A DNA stretch of 64,000 bases, from NCBI RefSeq assembly GCF_017916515.1, contig NZ_JAFMTA010000001.1, positions 2,841,127 to 2,905,126 of the forward strand. Direction: 5' to 3'. The stretch's first letter is position 1; every line of letters starts with the position of its first letter. Under the pieces are notes generated by a model that was not told the DNA's origin, did no database searches, and saw nothing but the letters and a program-made list of their open reading frames with translations. Below are positions 1 to 7,884 of the stretch, piece after piece. The translations under genes were made by a program, and so were the position numbers. This DNA is from Naasia sp. SYSU D00948. GTDB taxonomy: Bacteria > Actinomycetota > Actinomycetes > Actinomycetales > Microbacteriaceae.

Positions 1-341
1 CCCTCGCGGGTCTCCCGGTCGCGTGCGCTCTGCGCGGAGCGGATCCGGTCGATCGCCCGCCGATGCGCCATCGTCAGGATCCACGTGAGTGCCGTGCCGC
101 GGGACGGGTCGTAGCGGGGTGCCGTCTGCCACACCTCGAGGAACACCTCCTGGACGACCTCCTCGGACTGGGCGCGATCGCGGAGGACGCGGATGACGAG
201 CCCCAGGACGCGCGAGGCCACCAGGTCGTAGAACTCGGCGAACGCCTGCCGGTCGCCCTCGGCGACACGCGCGAGGAGCGCGTCGGCCGGGGAGGCGGCG
301 ATGGCGTCGGGTGTCCTCGTCTCGCGGGAGCGGCCGAGCAC
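1..341 (-). CDS. ECF RNA polymerase sigma factor, SigK-like (partial, 3' end outside window)
   Basis: About 113 residues are visible and the gene runs off the left edge. They form a sigma-70 region 2: a helix with FAEFYDLVASRVLGLV, then RAQSEEVVQEVFLEVW, then the -10-recognition helix TALTWILTMAHRRAIDRIRS. This pattern is typical of group ECF factors of the SigK type, which recruit RNA polymerase to stress promoters and are usually held by a membrane anti-sigma factor (RskA) encoded just downstream; that position is outside the window. The GTG at 341 is the most plausible start, because no ATG was found in frame. The lipoprotein gene 138 bp upstream reads the same way and may be cotranscribed. 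Family assignment is firm; the SigK subgroup is an inference. Confidence 0.85.
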   Translation of the reverse strand, partial: MLGRSRETRTPDAIAASPADALLARVAEGDRQAFAEFYDLVASRVLGLVIRVLRDRAQSEEVVQEVFLEVWQTAPRYDPSRGTALTWILTMAHRRAIDRIRSAQSARDRETRE

Positions 342-479
342 GTCAGGCCGCCGCTCGGCGCGGGGGCGCGACGGTTCGGCCCGGGAAGATCGCGGTCTGG
401 CACATGGAGGGGCTCCGGGTAGGGGACGTCGGGAGAGAGGAGGGGGACGGGCGCCGGGTGGGAGCGCCCGTCCGCCCGG

Positions 480-1169
480 CTAGTGGATGTCCTGGTTCTC
501 CGCGATGCCGCTCGCGAGGGCCTGCGCCGTCATCGGCATGTGCGAGGCGGCCGCCTTGAGCAGGTCGTAGTAGGCCGGGTCCCCCGCGATGTTGGCGTCG
601 ATCGCCGCGATGAGGCTGGTCGCGTGCATCTCGAGCTCGCCCTGCACGGCCTCCGCGGACAGCTCGGGAGCGACCGAGTGCATGAGCTCGCCGAACGAGA
701 CGGCGTAGGCGCCGAGGCCGCTGGTCGCGGCATCGGTCCTCGCCTGGTCTCCCGTCGCCTTGCCGAGCGTGTACTCGACGAACAAGGGGATGTGCGACCG
801 CCAGGACTCGAGGAAGGGCTCCTCGGCGTCGGGGTAGATGCTGCCCACCGCCGTGGCGATGTCCACGGAGTTCTCGTCGAGCGCTGCGACCGCGGCTGCC
901 GTCTTCGGCGCCGTCAGGTCTCCGCCGTCGGTCAGCGCCTGGTTGATCGCGGCGCCCGCCAGGTACACGTGGTCGGCGAGCAGCGCGGTCAGAGCGGCTC
1001 GGAGGCCGGCACCGTCGCTGTTGACGGTGTCGGTGTGCATCTCCTCGGCCATCGGCGTCTGGGCGGCCTCGGCGGTGGCCGCGGGCTCCGTCGACGTGCT
1101 CATCGAGCAGCCGCTCAGAGCGATCACGGTCGCCAGTCCGATGCCGGCGAGGGGGAGTGCTGTGCGCAT
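480..1169 (-). CDS. Uncharacterised secreted lipoprotein with two helical halves
   Basis: The 229-aa product begins with a lipoprotein signal peptide ending in the lipobox LSGC (Cys near residue 19), followed by a Ser/Thr/Ala-rich linker, so it should be lipid-anchored outside the membrane. The mature part is all-helical and looks like a tandem repeat. The first half carries LLADHVYLAGAAINQAL and FLESWRSHIPLFVEYTLG; the second has a weaker copy (FGELMHSVAPELS, MHATSLIAAIDANIAG, YYDLLKAAASHM). No catalytic motif is apparent; conserved His residues inside the helices could bind metal or a small ligand, but that is a guess. The start at 1169 is set by AAGGAGA on the minus strand. It lies just upstream of the SigK-like gene. 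Function not recognised. Confidence 0.8.
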   Translation of the reverse strand: MRTALPLAGIGLATVIALSGCSMSTSTEPAATAEAAQTPMAEEMHTDTVNSDGAGLRAALTALLADHVYLAGAAINQALTDGGDLTAPKTAAAVAALDENSVDIATAVGSIYPDAEEPFLESWRSHIPLFVEYTLGKATGDQARTDAATSGLGAYAVSFGELMHSVAPELSAEAVQGELEMHATSLIAAIDANIAGDPAYYDLLKAAASHMPMTAQALASGIAENQDIH

Positions 1170-1530
1170 TGGTCGTTCTCCTTGGTGTGAGTGCACGTTC
1201 AGATGCAGGTCGGTCGGACTCAGGTGCTGCCGCGTCAGCGGACGGCGGTACTGTCCGCGCGGGCGCGACAGATCCCGCTCATCCCGCCCCTGTCCGCCGG
1301 CCGGCCGCTGGCGCCGCCTCCGGGAGGCGGCATCCGGGGCGGTGGAGACCCTGTGCATCCCGAAGGCGCCAGGGCCGGGGCCGGCAGAACGAGCGCATCC
1401 CGAGGGGTGACCTCTGCTGCCGTGATGATCGACATGCAGCGGATTCGGCGCGGGTCCCCGCACCGCTTGGTCCGATCTCAGGGACCGTCCCCGCGCGGCT
1501 CGGTGCGCCGGCGAACACGGCGCCGAATCG
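1170..1530. other. 361-bp intergenic stretch without a recognisable gene
   Basis: This stretch separates two minus-strand genes. It holds the ribosome-binding site of the lipoprotein gene and presumably its promoter. A short perfect dyad (GGGAC-C-GTCCC, 1481-1491) is the only structure I noticed. Open frames here have no recognisable protein content. Confidence 0.5.
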
Positions 1531-2283
1531 TCAGGCCAGTCGGACCGCGCCGTCGCTCAGGAGAAAGCGGCCCGACGCGATGCCGGCGTCGAGCGCCTCG
1601 TCGACCCACGGGCGCGCGGGCACCGGGATCCGGGGATAGCCGAGCAGCGCGGCCGCCTGCGTCACGAGTTCGCCCCGGATCAGCTCGGCGACGTCGCCGA
1701 GGACGAACTCCATGGCGTTCTGCAGCTCCTCGCGGCTGATGTCGACGATGCGCCGGTCGTTGGGGTCGCCGACCCGGCGGGCGCCGCGCCAGGTCGCGGG
1801 CTTGACGCCGTTCGGCCACGCGAAGTCGTCCAGCACGCGGAACTGCGGGCCGACGACGCGCGCCATGTGGTAGCGCCGCTGCGGGTCGAGTCGCGGGATG
1901 CCGAACCGGCGGGCGGTCAGCGTGATGAGGCGCTGCAGGGGCATGGGCCCCTCGACGTCGAGGATCTCGTTGGCGGTGCGGATCAGGCCGGGGGCCGCCA
2001 GGCGAAGGCTGCGCAGGATCTCGGGGGAGCCGATCTGCTCCTCGGGAGCAGGGATGTAGGGGCTGACCGTGATCCCCGTCCTCGAGCGCGTCGTCGGCGG
2101 TCGCGGCACCCGGGCCCTCGCCCAGTACTGCGGCCCGGTGACCGTCGCCTCCTGCTCGGCCGGCGGCTCCTCGGCCGGCGGCTCCTCGGCCCGCCGCACC
2201 GCTGCGATCATCGCCGCATCGAAGCTGCGGGGTGCACGGCCCGCCCCGCCGAACTCGGCAGCGGAGAGCGGGTCGGAAGGCAT
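1531..2283 (-). CDS. Stand-alone DUF3320 domain protein
   Basis: The 250-aa protein has a disordered, Pro/Glu-rich N-terminal 80 residues (EEPPAEEPPAE repeats) and a C-terminal domain of about 150 residues. That domain matches the DUF3320 pattern usually found at the very C-terminus of large DUF4011-type superfamily 1 helicases. Recognisable blocks are EGPMPLQRLITLTARRFG, then FAWPNGVKPATWRGAR, then DISREELQNAMEFVLGD, then a helix ending LLGYPRIP. The helicase and nuclease parts that normally precede it are absent and the neighbours are unrelated. It may be a detached partner, a DNA-end or winged-helix binding module, or a relic that has kept its frame. The ATG at 2283 is the only start giving a full N-terminus. 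Confidence 0.7.
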   Translation of the reverse strand: MPSDPLSAAEFGGAGRAPRSFDAAMIAAVRRAEEPPAEEPPAEQEATVTGPQYWARARVPRPPTTRSRTGITVSPYIPAPEEQIGSPEILRSLRLAAPGLIRTANEILDVEGPMPLQRLITLTARRFGIPRLDPQRRYHMARVVGPQFRVLDDFAWPNGVKPATWRGARRVGDPNDRRIVDISREELQNAMEFVLGDVAELIRGELVTQAAALLGYPRIPVPARPWVDEALDAGIASGRFLLSDGAVRLA

Positions 2284-2519
2284 GGTTCCGAGGATAGAAG
2301 TGAGGGCCCGTTCAATCCCGCAGCCGGGGCCGGTGTCGCGCGGAAAAGAGCCGGTGTCCTGCGGAGAAGGGGAAGAGAGCCCGGAGGGGAGCCGAGGCGG
2401 CCTCGCCGTGAGCGCGGCCGTGTGCGCGGGCGGTGCGAGGGCTGGCGGGCTCCCCTGGGGCGGACCTAGCGTCGACAGGGCGGCGGGGACGGACCCCGCA
2501 GCACGCAGAGGAGATGCAC

Positions 2520-3275
2520 ATGGCGACGTACGACGTAGCGGATCGATCGGCGATCGTGACGGGAGCGGGCTCCGGCATCGGCCGGGCGATCGCCGTCCTG
2601 CTCGCGCAGAGCGGGGCGTCGGTGCTGGTCACGGACCTCAAGCAGGACGCCGTCGGAGAGGTGGTCGAGGAGATCCGCTCGGCCGGCGGGACAGCCGAGG
2701 GGTTGGACGGGGACGTCGCGGACCCCGAGTGGTCGGTGAGGGCCGTCGAGGCGGCGGGCCGGCTCGCGCCGCTCAAGATCGCGGTGAACAACGCCGGGAT
2801 CGGCGGACCGATCGCCCAGCTCGGCGAGTATCCGCTCGACGGCTGGCGGAAGGTCCTCGACATCAACCTCGACGCGGTCATGTTCGGCATGAAGGCGCAG
2901 CTGCCGGTGATGGCCGAGAACGGCGGCGGAGCCATCGTCAACATGGCGTCCATCCTCGGAAGCGTGGGCTTCGCGAACTCGAGCGCCTATGTCGCCGCGA
3001 AGCACGGCGTGGTCGGACTGACGAAGAACGCCGCGCTGGAGTACGCGGCGCAGAAGGTCCGCGTCAACTCCGTCGGACCGGGCTTCATCCGCACCCCGCT
3101 CGTGGAGAGCAGCCTCAGCCCCGAGGCGCTCGAGTTCCTCCAGGGCAAGCACGCGCTGGGCCGGCTCGGCGAGCCGGCGGAGGTCGCGCACCTCACGGCG
3201 TTCCTCGTGAGCGACGCGGCGAGCTTCATCACGGGCGCGTACTACCTCGTGGACGGCGGCTACACCGCCCAGTGA
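2520..3275 (+). CDS. SDR family NAD(P)-dependent oxidoreductase
   Basis: A 251-aa classical short-chain dehydrogenase/reductase, the normal length for the family. The Rossmann glycine motif TGAGSGIG is at residues 14-21, NNAG at 90-93, and the catalytic Ser144, Tyr157 and Lys161 are in place (SAYVAAK). The C-terminus ends in the usual VDGGY. Asp39 after the second strand (VLVTDL) favours NAD(H) over NADP(H). The start at 2520 is supported by GAGGAG six nt upstream; an in-frame ATG two codons earlier is too close to that site. Substrate cannot be read from sequence. It stands alone, convergent with the alditol oxidase gene across a perfect hairpin. Confidence 0.9.
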   Translation: MATYDVADRSAIVTGAGSGIGRAIAVLLAQSGASVLVTDLKQDAVGEVVEEIRSAGGTAEGLDGDVADPEWSVRAVEAAGRLAPLKIAVNNAGIGGPIAQLGEYPLDGWRKVLDINLDAVMFGMKAQLPVMAENGGGAIVNMASILGSVGFANSSAYVAAKHGVVGLTKNAALEYAAQKVRVNSVGPGFIRTPLVESSLSPEALEFLQGKHALGRLGEPAEVAHLTAFLVSDAASFITGAYYLVDGGYTAQ

Positions 3276-3282
3276 CGCGGCC

Positions 3283-3325
3283 GGTCCGGCTCGGACCGCG
3301 GGCCGCCCGCCGTCCGAGCCGGACC
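3283..3325. terminator. Bidirectional hairpin between convergent genes
   Basis: GGTCCGGCTCGGAC (3283-3296) and its exact reverse complement (3312-3325) form a 14-bp perfect stem with a 15-nt GC-rich loop. It lies 8 bp after the SDR stop and 7 bp before the stop of the opposing oxidase gene. There is no U-tract on either side, so it may act as a 3'-end stabiliser or a GC-type terminator in both directions. Confidence 0.75.
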
Positions 3326-3331
3326 TTCCGG

Positions 3332-4591
3332 CTATCCGAAGATCACGCGGTCGAGGTACGCGTTCCGGAACTTGAGGTCGGGGTCGAGCGAGCCCGCGAT
3401 GCGGGTGAAGTCGCCGATCCTCGGGTAGAGGCCCGAGATCTGTCCGGCCCCGAGCTCGAAGAGCTTGCCCCAGTGGGGACGGGCGGAGAACGGCGCGAGC
3501 GCCCGCTCCAGCTCGGGCAGGAGCGCGGTCACCGCGGGCTGGTCCTGCACCCACGTGAAGTGCAGCGCGACCGCGTCGGCACCGTACGCGGGGCTCAGCC
3601 AGAGGTCGTCGCCGCGCACCGATCGGATCTCGGAGATCTGGAGGAGGGGCGCGATCCGGTCGGCGATCGATGCGACCGCCTGCAGCGCCTCGACGCCGTG
3701 CTCGAACGGCAGCAGGTACTCCGACTGGAGCTCCTCACCGGCGCTCGGGGTGAACGCGAGCTTGAAGTGCGGGAGCCGGTCCAGCCAGGGGCCGGGGACG
3801 CCGAGCTGCGGCGTCGCGTTGAGCGACGGCATGCTGGCGATCGGGTGCCGGTCGACCGGTGCGGGCGTCGCACCGAAGAAGTCGCCGCCCGGCTCAGGCT
3901 CGCCGGTGCGGCGCTTCACCCAGACCTGGTCGATCAGCGGCTCCCGCCAGGAGGTGAACAGGCTGACGCTGTACGCGGCGCCCATCACCTCGGGGAAGCT
4001 CTCGAGGGCGGCCGCCAGCGGCAGGCCGTCGAACACGTGCTGCGCCACCTCGTAGGTCGGCTCCACGCGCAGCTCCACCGCGGTCAGCACGCCGAGGGCG
4101 CCGAGCGCGACCACGGTTCCCGGGAAGTCGTCGTCGGCGTCGCGGGCAAAGCGGCGCAGCTCGCCGGTCCCGTCCACGAGCTCGACCGCCGTGACGGCCT
4201 CCGCGAGCGAGCCGTTGCGGAGGCCGGAGCCGTGGGTGCCTGTGGCGATCGCGCCCGCGATCGAGATGTGGGGGAGGGACGCGAGGTTGCCGAGGGCCCA
4301 GCCCGCCTCGTTGAGCTCACCGGCGACGGCGCCGTAGCTCGCCCCCGCGTTGACCCGGACCGTCCGCAACTGCTCGTCGACGGTCACCTCGGCCGGCATG
4401 GACGCGAGCGACACGAGGTCGCCGGGGCTGTCGGCCAGGTCGTTGAAGGAGTGCCGGCTGCCGAGCGCGCGGATCGCGGGCGAGCGGCGGACCACCTCCT
4501 GCAGCTCGTCGACGCTCCGCGGCGAGTGCACGGTGGCCGCGCGGTACTCGTAGTTGCCTGCCCAGTTCGTCCCGGCGCTGACCGTCGTCAC
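3332..4591 (-). CDS. Alditol oxidase (xylitol/sorbitol oxidase type), FAD-dependent
   Basis: The 419-aa product is collinear with Streptomyces alditol oxidase (about 418 aa), which oxidises the C1 hydroxyl of polyols to an aldose with release of hydrogen peroxide. It starts with TNWAGN, then has the vanillyl-alcohol-oxidase flavin domain with GSRHSFN (His47, the expected covalent FAD site) and LPHISIAGAIATGTHGSG. The C-terminal substrate domain has QSEYLLP, the active-site EIR of QISEIRSV, WLSPAYG, HFTWVQD and the catalytic Lys of HWGK. The GTG start at 4591 has an AGGAGGA ribosome-binding site 5 nt upstream; starting further up would overrun it. Members of this family that act on sugar lactones are the alternative, but the N- and C-terminal blocks favour a polyol. 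Confidence 0.88.
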   Translation of the reverse strand: MTTVSAGTNWAGNYEYRAATVHSPRSVDELQEVVRRSPAIRALGSRHSFNDLADSPGDLVSLASMPAEVTVDEQLRTVRVNAGASYGAVAGELNEAGWALGNLASLPHISIAGAIATGTHGSGLRNGSLAEAVTAVELVDGTGELRRFARDADDDFPGTVVALGALGVLTAVELRVEPTYEVAQHVFDGLPLAAALESFPEVMGAAYSVSLFTSWREPLIDQVWVKRRTGEPEPGGDFFGATPAPVDRHPIASMPSLNATPQLGVPGPWLDRLPHFKLAFTPSAGEELQSEYLLPFEHGVEALQAVASIADRIAPLLQISEIRSVRGDDLWLSPAYGADAVALHFTWVQDQPAVTALLPELERALAPFSARPHWGKLFELGAGQISGLYPRIGDFTRIAGSLDPDLKFRNAYLDRVIFG

Positions 4592-4648
4592 GCTTCCTCC
4601 TCGACTCGTACAGGACATCCTTCCCTCTCGCCGGGTCCGCGGGAAAAC

Positions 4649-4683
4649 GGAAGGGCCCCCGGAGCGTGTCCGAGGGCCCTTCC
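4649..4683 (-). terminator. Rho-independent-like terminator of the DUF4190 gene
   Basis: GGAAGGGCCC (4649-4658) pairs perfectly with GGGCCCTTCC (4674-4683), and three more pairs extend the stem inward past one mismatch. On the minus strand the stem is followed by CCGTTTTCCC, a short U-run, so it reads as an intrinsic terminator for the gene at 4701-5036. Confidence 0.75.
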
Positions 4684-4700
4684 GGGTCGTGCGGGAGCGG

Positions 4701-5036
4701 TCAGCCGCAGGTGTAGGTGACGCCGTCGACCTCCCAGACGCCCTCGCCCAGCTCGTTGCAGATGGCGACGACGTTGTTCGTGGCGGCGACGCCGAGCCAG
4801 ATCGAGATGCCGATCAGGATGGCGCCGAGCACCATGAGGACGATCGAGATCCAGATGCCGGCGGTCGCGGGACCGTTCGGGTAGCCGGCCTTCTTCGACT
4901 GCGACTTGGCGATGATGCTGAGGATCAGGCCGACGAGCGGCACGAGGAACGCGAGGACCAGGCCGGCGATGCCGAGTCCCTTGCCGGGAACGGCCGCGGG
5001 GGTGGTCTGGACGGGGGCGGGGGCGGAGCTGCTCAT
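4701..5036 (-). CDS. DUF4190 domain membrane protein
   Basis: A 111-aa protein with a short Pro/Ala-rich cytoplasmic N-terminus, two hydrophobic segments (about residues 22-45, GLVLAFLVPLVGLILS; and 62-86, IVLMVLGAILIGISIWLG) joined by a basic loop QSKKAGYPNG, and a short extracytoplasmic tail with a Cys pair (VVAICNEL ... VTYTCG). This is the DUF4190 arrangement common in actinobacterial envelopes; its role is not known. The tail Cys residues could form a disulfide. The gene has its own terminator downstream. Its upstream region carries a composite motif shared with the FAD oxidase gene at 6069-7466. Confidence 0.85.
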   Translation of the reverse strand: MSSSAPAPVQTTPAAVPGKGLGIAGLVLAFLVPLVGLILSIIAKSQSKKAGYPNGPATAGIWISIVLMVLGAILIGISIWLGVAATNNVVAICNELGEGVWEVDGVTYTCG

Positions 5037-5089
5037 GGGTGTCTTCCTTGAATGTCGGCGGAGGCGGCCTCTCGTCGGCCACGGGAGCG

Positions 5090-5146
5090 AGGCTATTGAC
5101 GCTCCGGTGCCGGGAGGGGACCGCCGCGCGCACTGCAATGTTTCTG
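5090..5146 (-). promoter_or_regulatory. Candidate promoter with upstream element shared with the gene at 7466
   Basis: Reading the minus strand: CAGAAAC-ATTGCA (5146-5134), ten unconserved bases, CGGTCCC (5123-5117), 21 nt, then TAGCCT (5095-5090) as a -10 candidate. The same pieces with the same internal spacing occur before the FAD oxidase gene (7582-7527). The GRAAC-N16-CGRTCCC core also resembles an ECF-type promoter. Confidence 0.45.
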
Positions 5147-5241
5147 CTATCCCCGTTTTCGCCCCCAGTTCGAGGGAGCACGCAAGGGGTTCCGTCCCTG
5201 GTCCGGGCGGAGTTGGCTGGAGGCGACGCGAGGAGGTTCCT

Positions 5242-5448
5242 GTGGCGGACGGCGACGTGGAGACGATCAACAAGCGCGGACAGTGGGTGAACTCCGTGGA
5301 GGGCGACAGTGCGCGCTCCTCGAGCTTCTCCAGCAGGGACGAGGCGATCGAGGCCGGCCGGGCGCTGGCCGAGGAACTGGGATCCCGGCACACCGTCCGC
5401 GACGACGAGGAGCCCACCGGGGTCATCACCGATCCCGGTCAGGACTGA
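5242..5448 (+). CDS. DUF2188 domain protein
   Basis: A 68-aa protein of the DUF2188 type. It has a short strand (QWVNSVEG), an SSFSSRDEAIEAGRALAEELG helix region, and a closing strand with VRDDEEPTGVITDPG. Such proteins are small, cytosolic and of unknown role, often found beside stress genes. The GTG start at 5242 is fixed by AGGAGG at 5231-5236 with a 5-nt spacer. It is followed after 23 bp by the ChaB-like gene, which has its own strong ribosome-binding site, so the two probably form an operon. Confidence 0.85.
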   Translation: MADGDVETINKRGQWVNSVEGDSARSSSFSSRDEAIEAGRALAEELGSRHTVRDDEEPTGVITDPGQD

Positions 5449-5471
5449 ACCGGATCCCGCGAGGAGGAGCA

Positions 5472-5876
5472 ATGCCCGACAGAGAGGACGACCTGCCGTC
5501 GACCCTGAAGCGGTCGCCCAAGCATGCGCAGGAGATCTTCGAGAAGACGCTCGAGTCCGCCGAGGAGACCTACGGGGAGGGCGAGCGGGCGCGGCGGACC
5601 GCGTTCGCCTCGCTGAAGCACTCCTACGAGAAGGTCGGCGACCACTGGGAGGAGAAGGAGGAGCGCGGACCGTCGGACAGGAAGGCCGCAGGCGGCGCGG
5701 ACTCGCCGGGGGAGACCCAGGGCGGCGTCGACGCCAACGCCTCGAAGCAGCACCTGCTCGACGTCGCGAAGCGGCTCGACATCTCCGGGCGCTCGTCGAT
5801 GACCAAGGACGAGCTCGTCGACGCCATCCAGAAGGCCAACAACCGGGCGACGCGCAAGGCCCGCGAGTCTGAGTGA
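5472..5876 (+). CDS. ChaB-like protein with C-terminal Rho N-terminal (SAP-like) domain
   Basis: The 134-aa product joins two small domains. Residues about 5-65 match ChaB (DLPSTLKRSPKHAQEIFEKTL, then GEGERARRTAFASLKHSYEKVGDHW). Residues about 92-130 form a Rho N-terminal-like helix-extended-helix nucleic-acid binding module (SKQHLLDVAKRLDISGRSSM, then KDELVDAIQKAN). A charged, Gly-rich linker lies between. The pairing is frequent in actinobacteria and points to a nucleic-acid associated stress protein, but no activity is known for it. GAGGAGGAG lies directly upstream of the ATG at 5472. Likely cotranscribed with the DUF2188 gene. Confidence 0.88.
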   Translation: MPDREDDLPSTLKRSPKHAQEIFEKTLESAEETYGEGERARRTAFASLKHSYEKVGDHWEEKEERGPSDRKAAGGADSPGETQGGVDANASKQHLLDVAKRLDISGRSSMTKDELVDAIQKANNRATRKARESE

Positions 5877-5896
5877 TCCGGCTCCTCCCTCCCCTC

Positions 5897-5999
5897 GCGC
5901 TCGACAGGCGGTCCCCTGGCGCTCAACAGGCAGTTCGGGCTTCAACAGCAGGACACGCCGCCACGGAGCCTGTTCGCGGCGATCCTGCCTGCTGAGCGC
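5897..5999. repeat. Short direct and inverted repeats at a convergent junction
   Basis: GCGCTCGACAGGC (5897-5909) and GCGCTCAACAGGC (5919-5931) are direct copies, with a weaker third (TTCAACAGCAGG, 5941-5952). GCCTGCTGAGCGC (5987-5999) is an inverted copy, and CCTGTTCGCG nearby is a partial one. The cluster fills the gap between the ChaB-like gene and the oppositely oriented FAD oxidase gene and could fold as a hairpin. Confidence 0.55.
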
Positions 6000-6068
6000 A
6001 AGGAGGTGAGCGCGTCCCGGCTCGGGCGGTGCGCCGCACGGCGACGCCCGAGCCGGGGCGCCCGCCCC

Positions 6069-7466
6069 TCAGCGGGTGAGGACGCCGGCGCGGGGTCCGG
6101 CGAGGATGCCGTTCGGGTCCGCGGCCCGGCGGAGGGCGTGCAGGCGCTCCACGACCTCGGGCCGCCAGACGCGGTCGAGGACGTCGGGGCCGTTGGCGCG
6201 GCCCACGAAATTAATCAGCAGCTCGTCGGCGCGCCACGGCTCGAGCGCCGCGAAGACGGCGCCGATGGCCTGAGGGACCGCCGTGTCGAGCAGCTCGGGA
6301 ACCGGAGCCCCCAGCACGAACACGCTGTACGCCGCGTCGCGGCCGCTGACCGCGTTCGGCTCGAGCGGCTGCTCCGCGAGCCGGCCGCCGAGCGTGCGGA
6401 TCTCGATCCCCACGAGCGGCAGCTGGGCGCCCGGGCCGAACACCGAGTAGAGGGTGTCGATCGTCTCCTGGCGAAGCGAGGTGAGCAGCATCCCGCCCTC
6501 GTTGCCCGGCATCGGCTCCGTCGGGTCGTTGTGGATGAGACCGATCTGCGAGTACGGAAGCACACCGACGGCGTCGATGAGGGGCGTCGCGACCGCGCGC
6601 ATCGGGGCGAGGACCTCCTCGGCCTCGTCGGCGTCGTCCACCGAGGCGAAGCGGAGGTGGGCGACGTACCGGCCGCGGAGGGGCTCCGGCAGCTCCGGCA
6701 GCGGCGGGAGGTTCATGATCGCGATCGAGGCGCTCGCCGTGACCGGCAGGGCCGCGGACCAGGAGCTGAACGCGTCGAGGACCGCCTTCACGTCCTCGGT
6801 CCCGTAGAAGAGGCCGCCGCCGTAGATCGTCTCGATCGGGAACGCGTGCAGCGTGACCGCGGTGACGACACCGAAGCCGAGCTTCCCGCCGCCGCGGAGC
6901 GCCCAGAACAGCTCGGGGTTGCTGTCGGCCGAGGCCACGACGAGCCCGTCGGCGGGGGTGACGATCTCGATCGAGCGGATGTGGTCCGCGGTGAAGCCGT
7001 AGCTGCGGGCGATCGGTCCCATGCCCCCGCCGAGGACGTAGCCGACGACCCCGACCTCGGGGCTCGATCCGCAGAGGACCGCGAGTCCGTGCGGGGTCAC
7101 CGTCTCGACCACCTCTTTCCAGGGCGTGCCGGCGCCCACGCGGACCACGCGGTCATCGAGGTCGAGCTGGACGGAGGCGAGACCGCGCGTCGAGATCGCG
7201 ATGCCGCCCTCGGTGTCGGCGAGGACGCCGTGGCCGAGGCCCAGAGCGGTCACGGGCACCTCCCGCTCCTGCGCCACCCGCAGCGCGGCGGCGACGTCCT
7301 CGGCCGAGCGGGCCGCGACGACGACGTCGGGATCGTGCCGGGTGTGCAGGTTGAAGACACGCAGCTCCTCGCGGAAGCCGGCGTCGGCCGGAAGCAGGAC
7401 GGTGGAGGCGCCGGCGGCGCGCAGCGCGTCTGCGAGAGCGGATGACAGGGTCGAGTCGGAAGACAC
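6069..7466 (-). CDS. FAD-dependent oxidase, berberine-bridge enzyme type
   Basis: A 465-aa PCMH-type flavoenzyme. Its N-terminal FAD domain carries HDPDVVVAARSAEDV and GLGHG, whose His is the usual covalent flavin ligand. The second flavin motif reads GSSPEVGVVGYVLGGGMG, with Ser where bicovalent members have Cys, so a single covalent bond is predicted. The FAD-binding lobe continues with FWALRGGGKLGFGVVT. The C-terminus (LINFVGR, then RLHALRRAADPNGIL) is the berberine-bridge domain with its Asn-Phe and Asp-Pro-Asn marks. Such enzymes oxidise sugars, alcohols or secondary metabolites with oxygen; the substrate cannot be inferred. The GTG start at 7466 follows GAGGAG. Confidence 0.88.
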   Translation of the reverse strand: MSSDSTLSSALADALRAAGASTVLLPADAGFREELRVFNLHTRHDPDVVVAARSAEDVAAALRVAQEREVPVTALGLGHGVLADTEGGIAISTRGLASVQLDLDDRVVRVGAGTPWKEVVETVTPHGLAVLCGSSPEVGVVGYVLGGGMGPIARSYGFTADHIRSIEIVTPADGLVVASADSNPELFWALRGGGKLGFGVVTAVTLHAFPIETIYGGGLFYGTEDVKAVLDAFSSWSAALPVTASASIAIMNLPPLPELPEPLRGRYVAHLRFASVDDADEAEEVLAPMRAVATPLIDAVGVLPYSQIGLIHNDPTEPMPGNEGGMLLTSLRQETIDTLYSVFGPGAQLPLVGIEIRTLGGRLAEQPLEPNAVSGRDAAYSVFVLGAPVPELLDTAVPQAIGAVFAALEPWRADELLINFVGRANGPDVLDRVWRPEVVERLHALRRAADPNGILAGPRAGVLTR

Positions 7467-7884
7467 GGAAGAACTCCTCGGGAAGCAGGCCGGCGCCGAT
7501 CGCCGGTCGGGTTAGGGACGGCAGCGACGCTAGTGAGGCGGACAGCACGGGTGGGATCGTTCCCGCAGGTGCAACGTTCCTGTTCTGCCCCTGCAATACG
7601 GGGGCGTGGCGGAGCCGCGGAAGGGGGCGGGAGGGGCGGAGCGAGGACGCGGACCTCCGGCCCTTGCGCCGGGGGCAGTTGGCCGTCGCAGGCCGCGTCA
7701 ACCCGGGGGCGCCTCACCGGGCGAATCTCCGCGGCGGAGTATCGTTCTGCCTGGCCCCGCCGCTGATCGCCGCGGCCTGATCTCCCGGCCAGGGACGCCC
7801 CAGCGGCCCTTCCCGCCTCGACCAGCGTCCCCGGAGCCGCTGACCCGATCCCACCCGATTCCGCGCCCACCTTCGGAGCCCCCG
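7467..7884. other. 418-bp divergent intergenic region
   Basis: This region separates the FAD oxidase gene (minus) from the HAD/GH65 operon (plus). The left 120 bp hold the candidate oxidase promoter described separately. The remainder is very GC-rich and has no convincing coding content. A GGAG at 7874-7877 serves as ribosome-binding site for the next gene. Confidence 0.5.
7527..7582 (-). promoter_or_regulatory. Candidate promoter with upstream element shared with the gene at 5036
   Basis: Reading the minus strand: CAGGAAC-GTTGCA (7582-7570), ten unconserved bases, CGATCCC (7559-7553), 20 nt, then TAGCGT (7532-7527), a good actinobacterial -10. The element and its spacing match those at 5146-5090. 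It lies 60 nt or more before the GTG start, leaving room for a 5' leader. Confidence 0.5.

Noticed and set aside
1481-1491. Dyad GGGAC-C-GTCCC as an operator for the lipoprotein gene
   Set aside because: It is short, more than 300 bp from the start codon, and such GC dyads are frequent by chance here.
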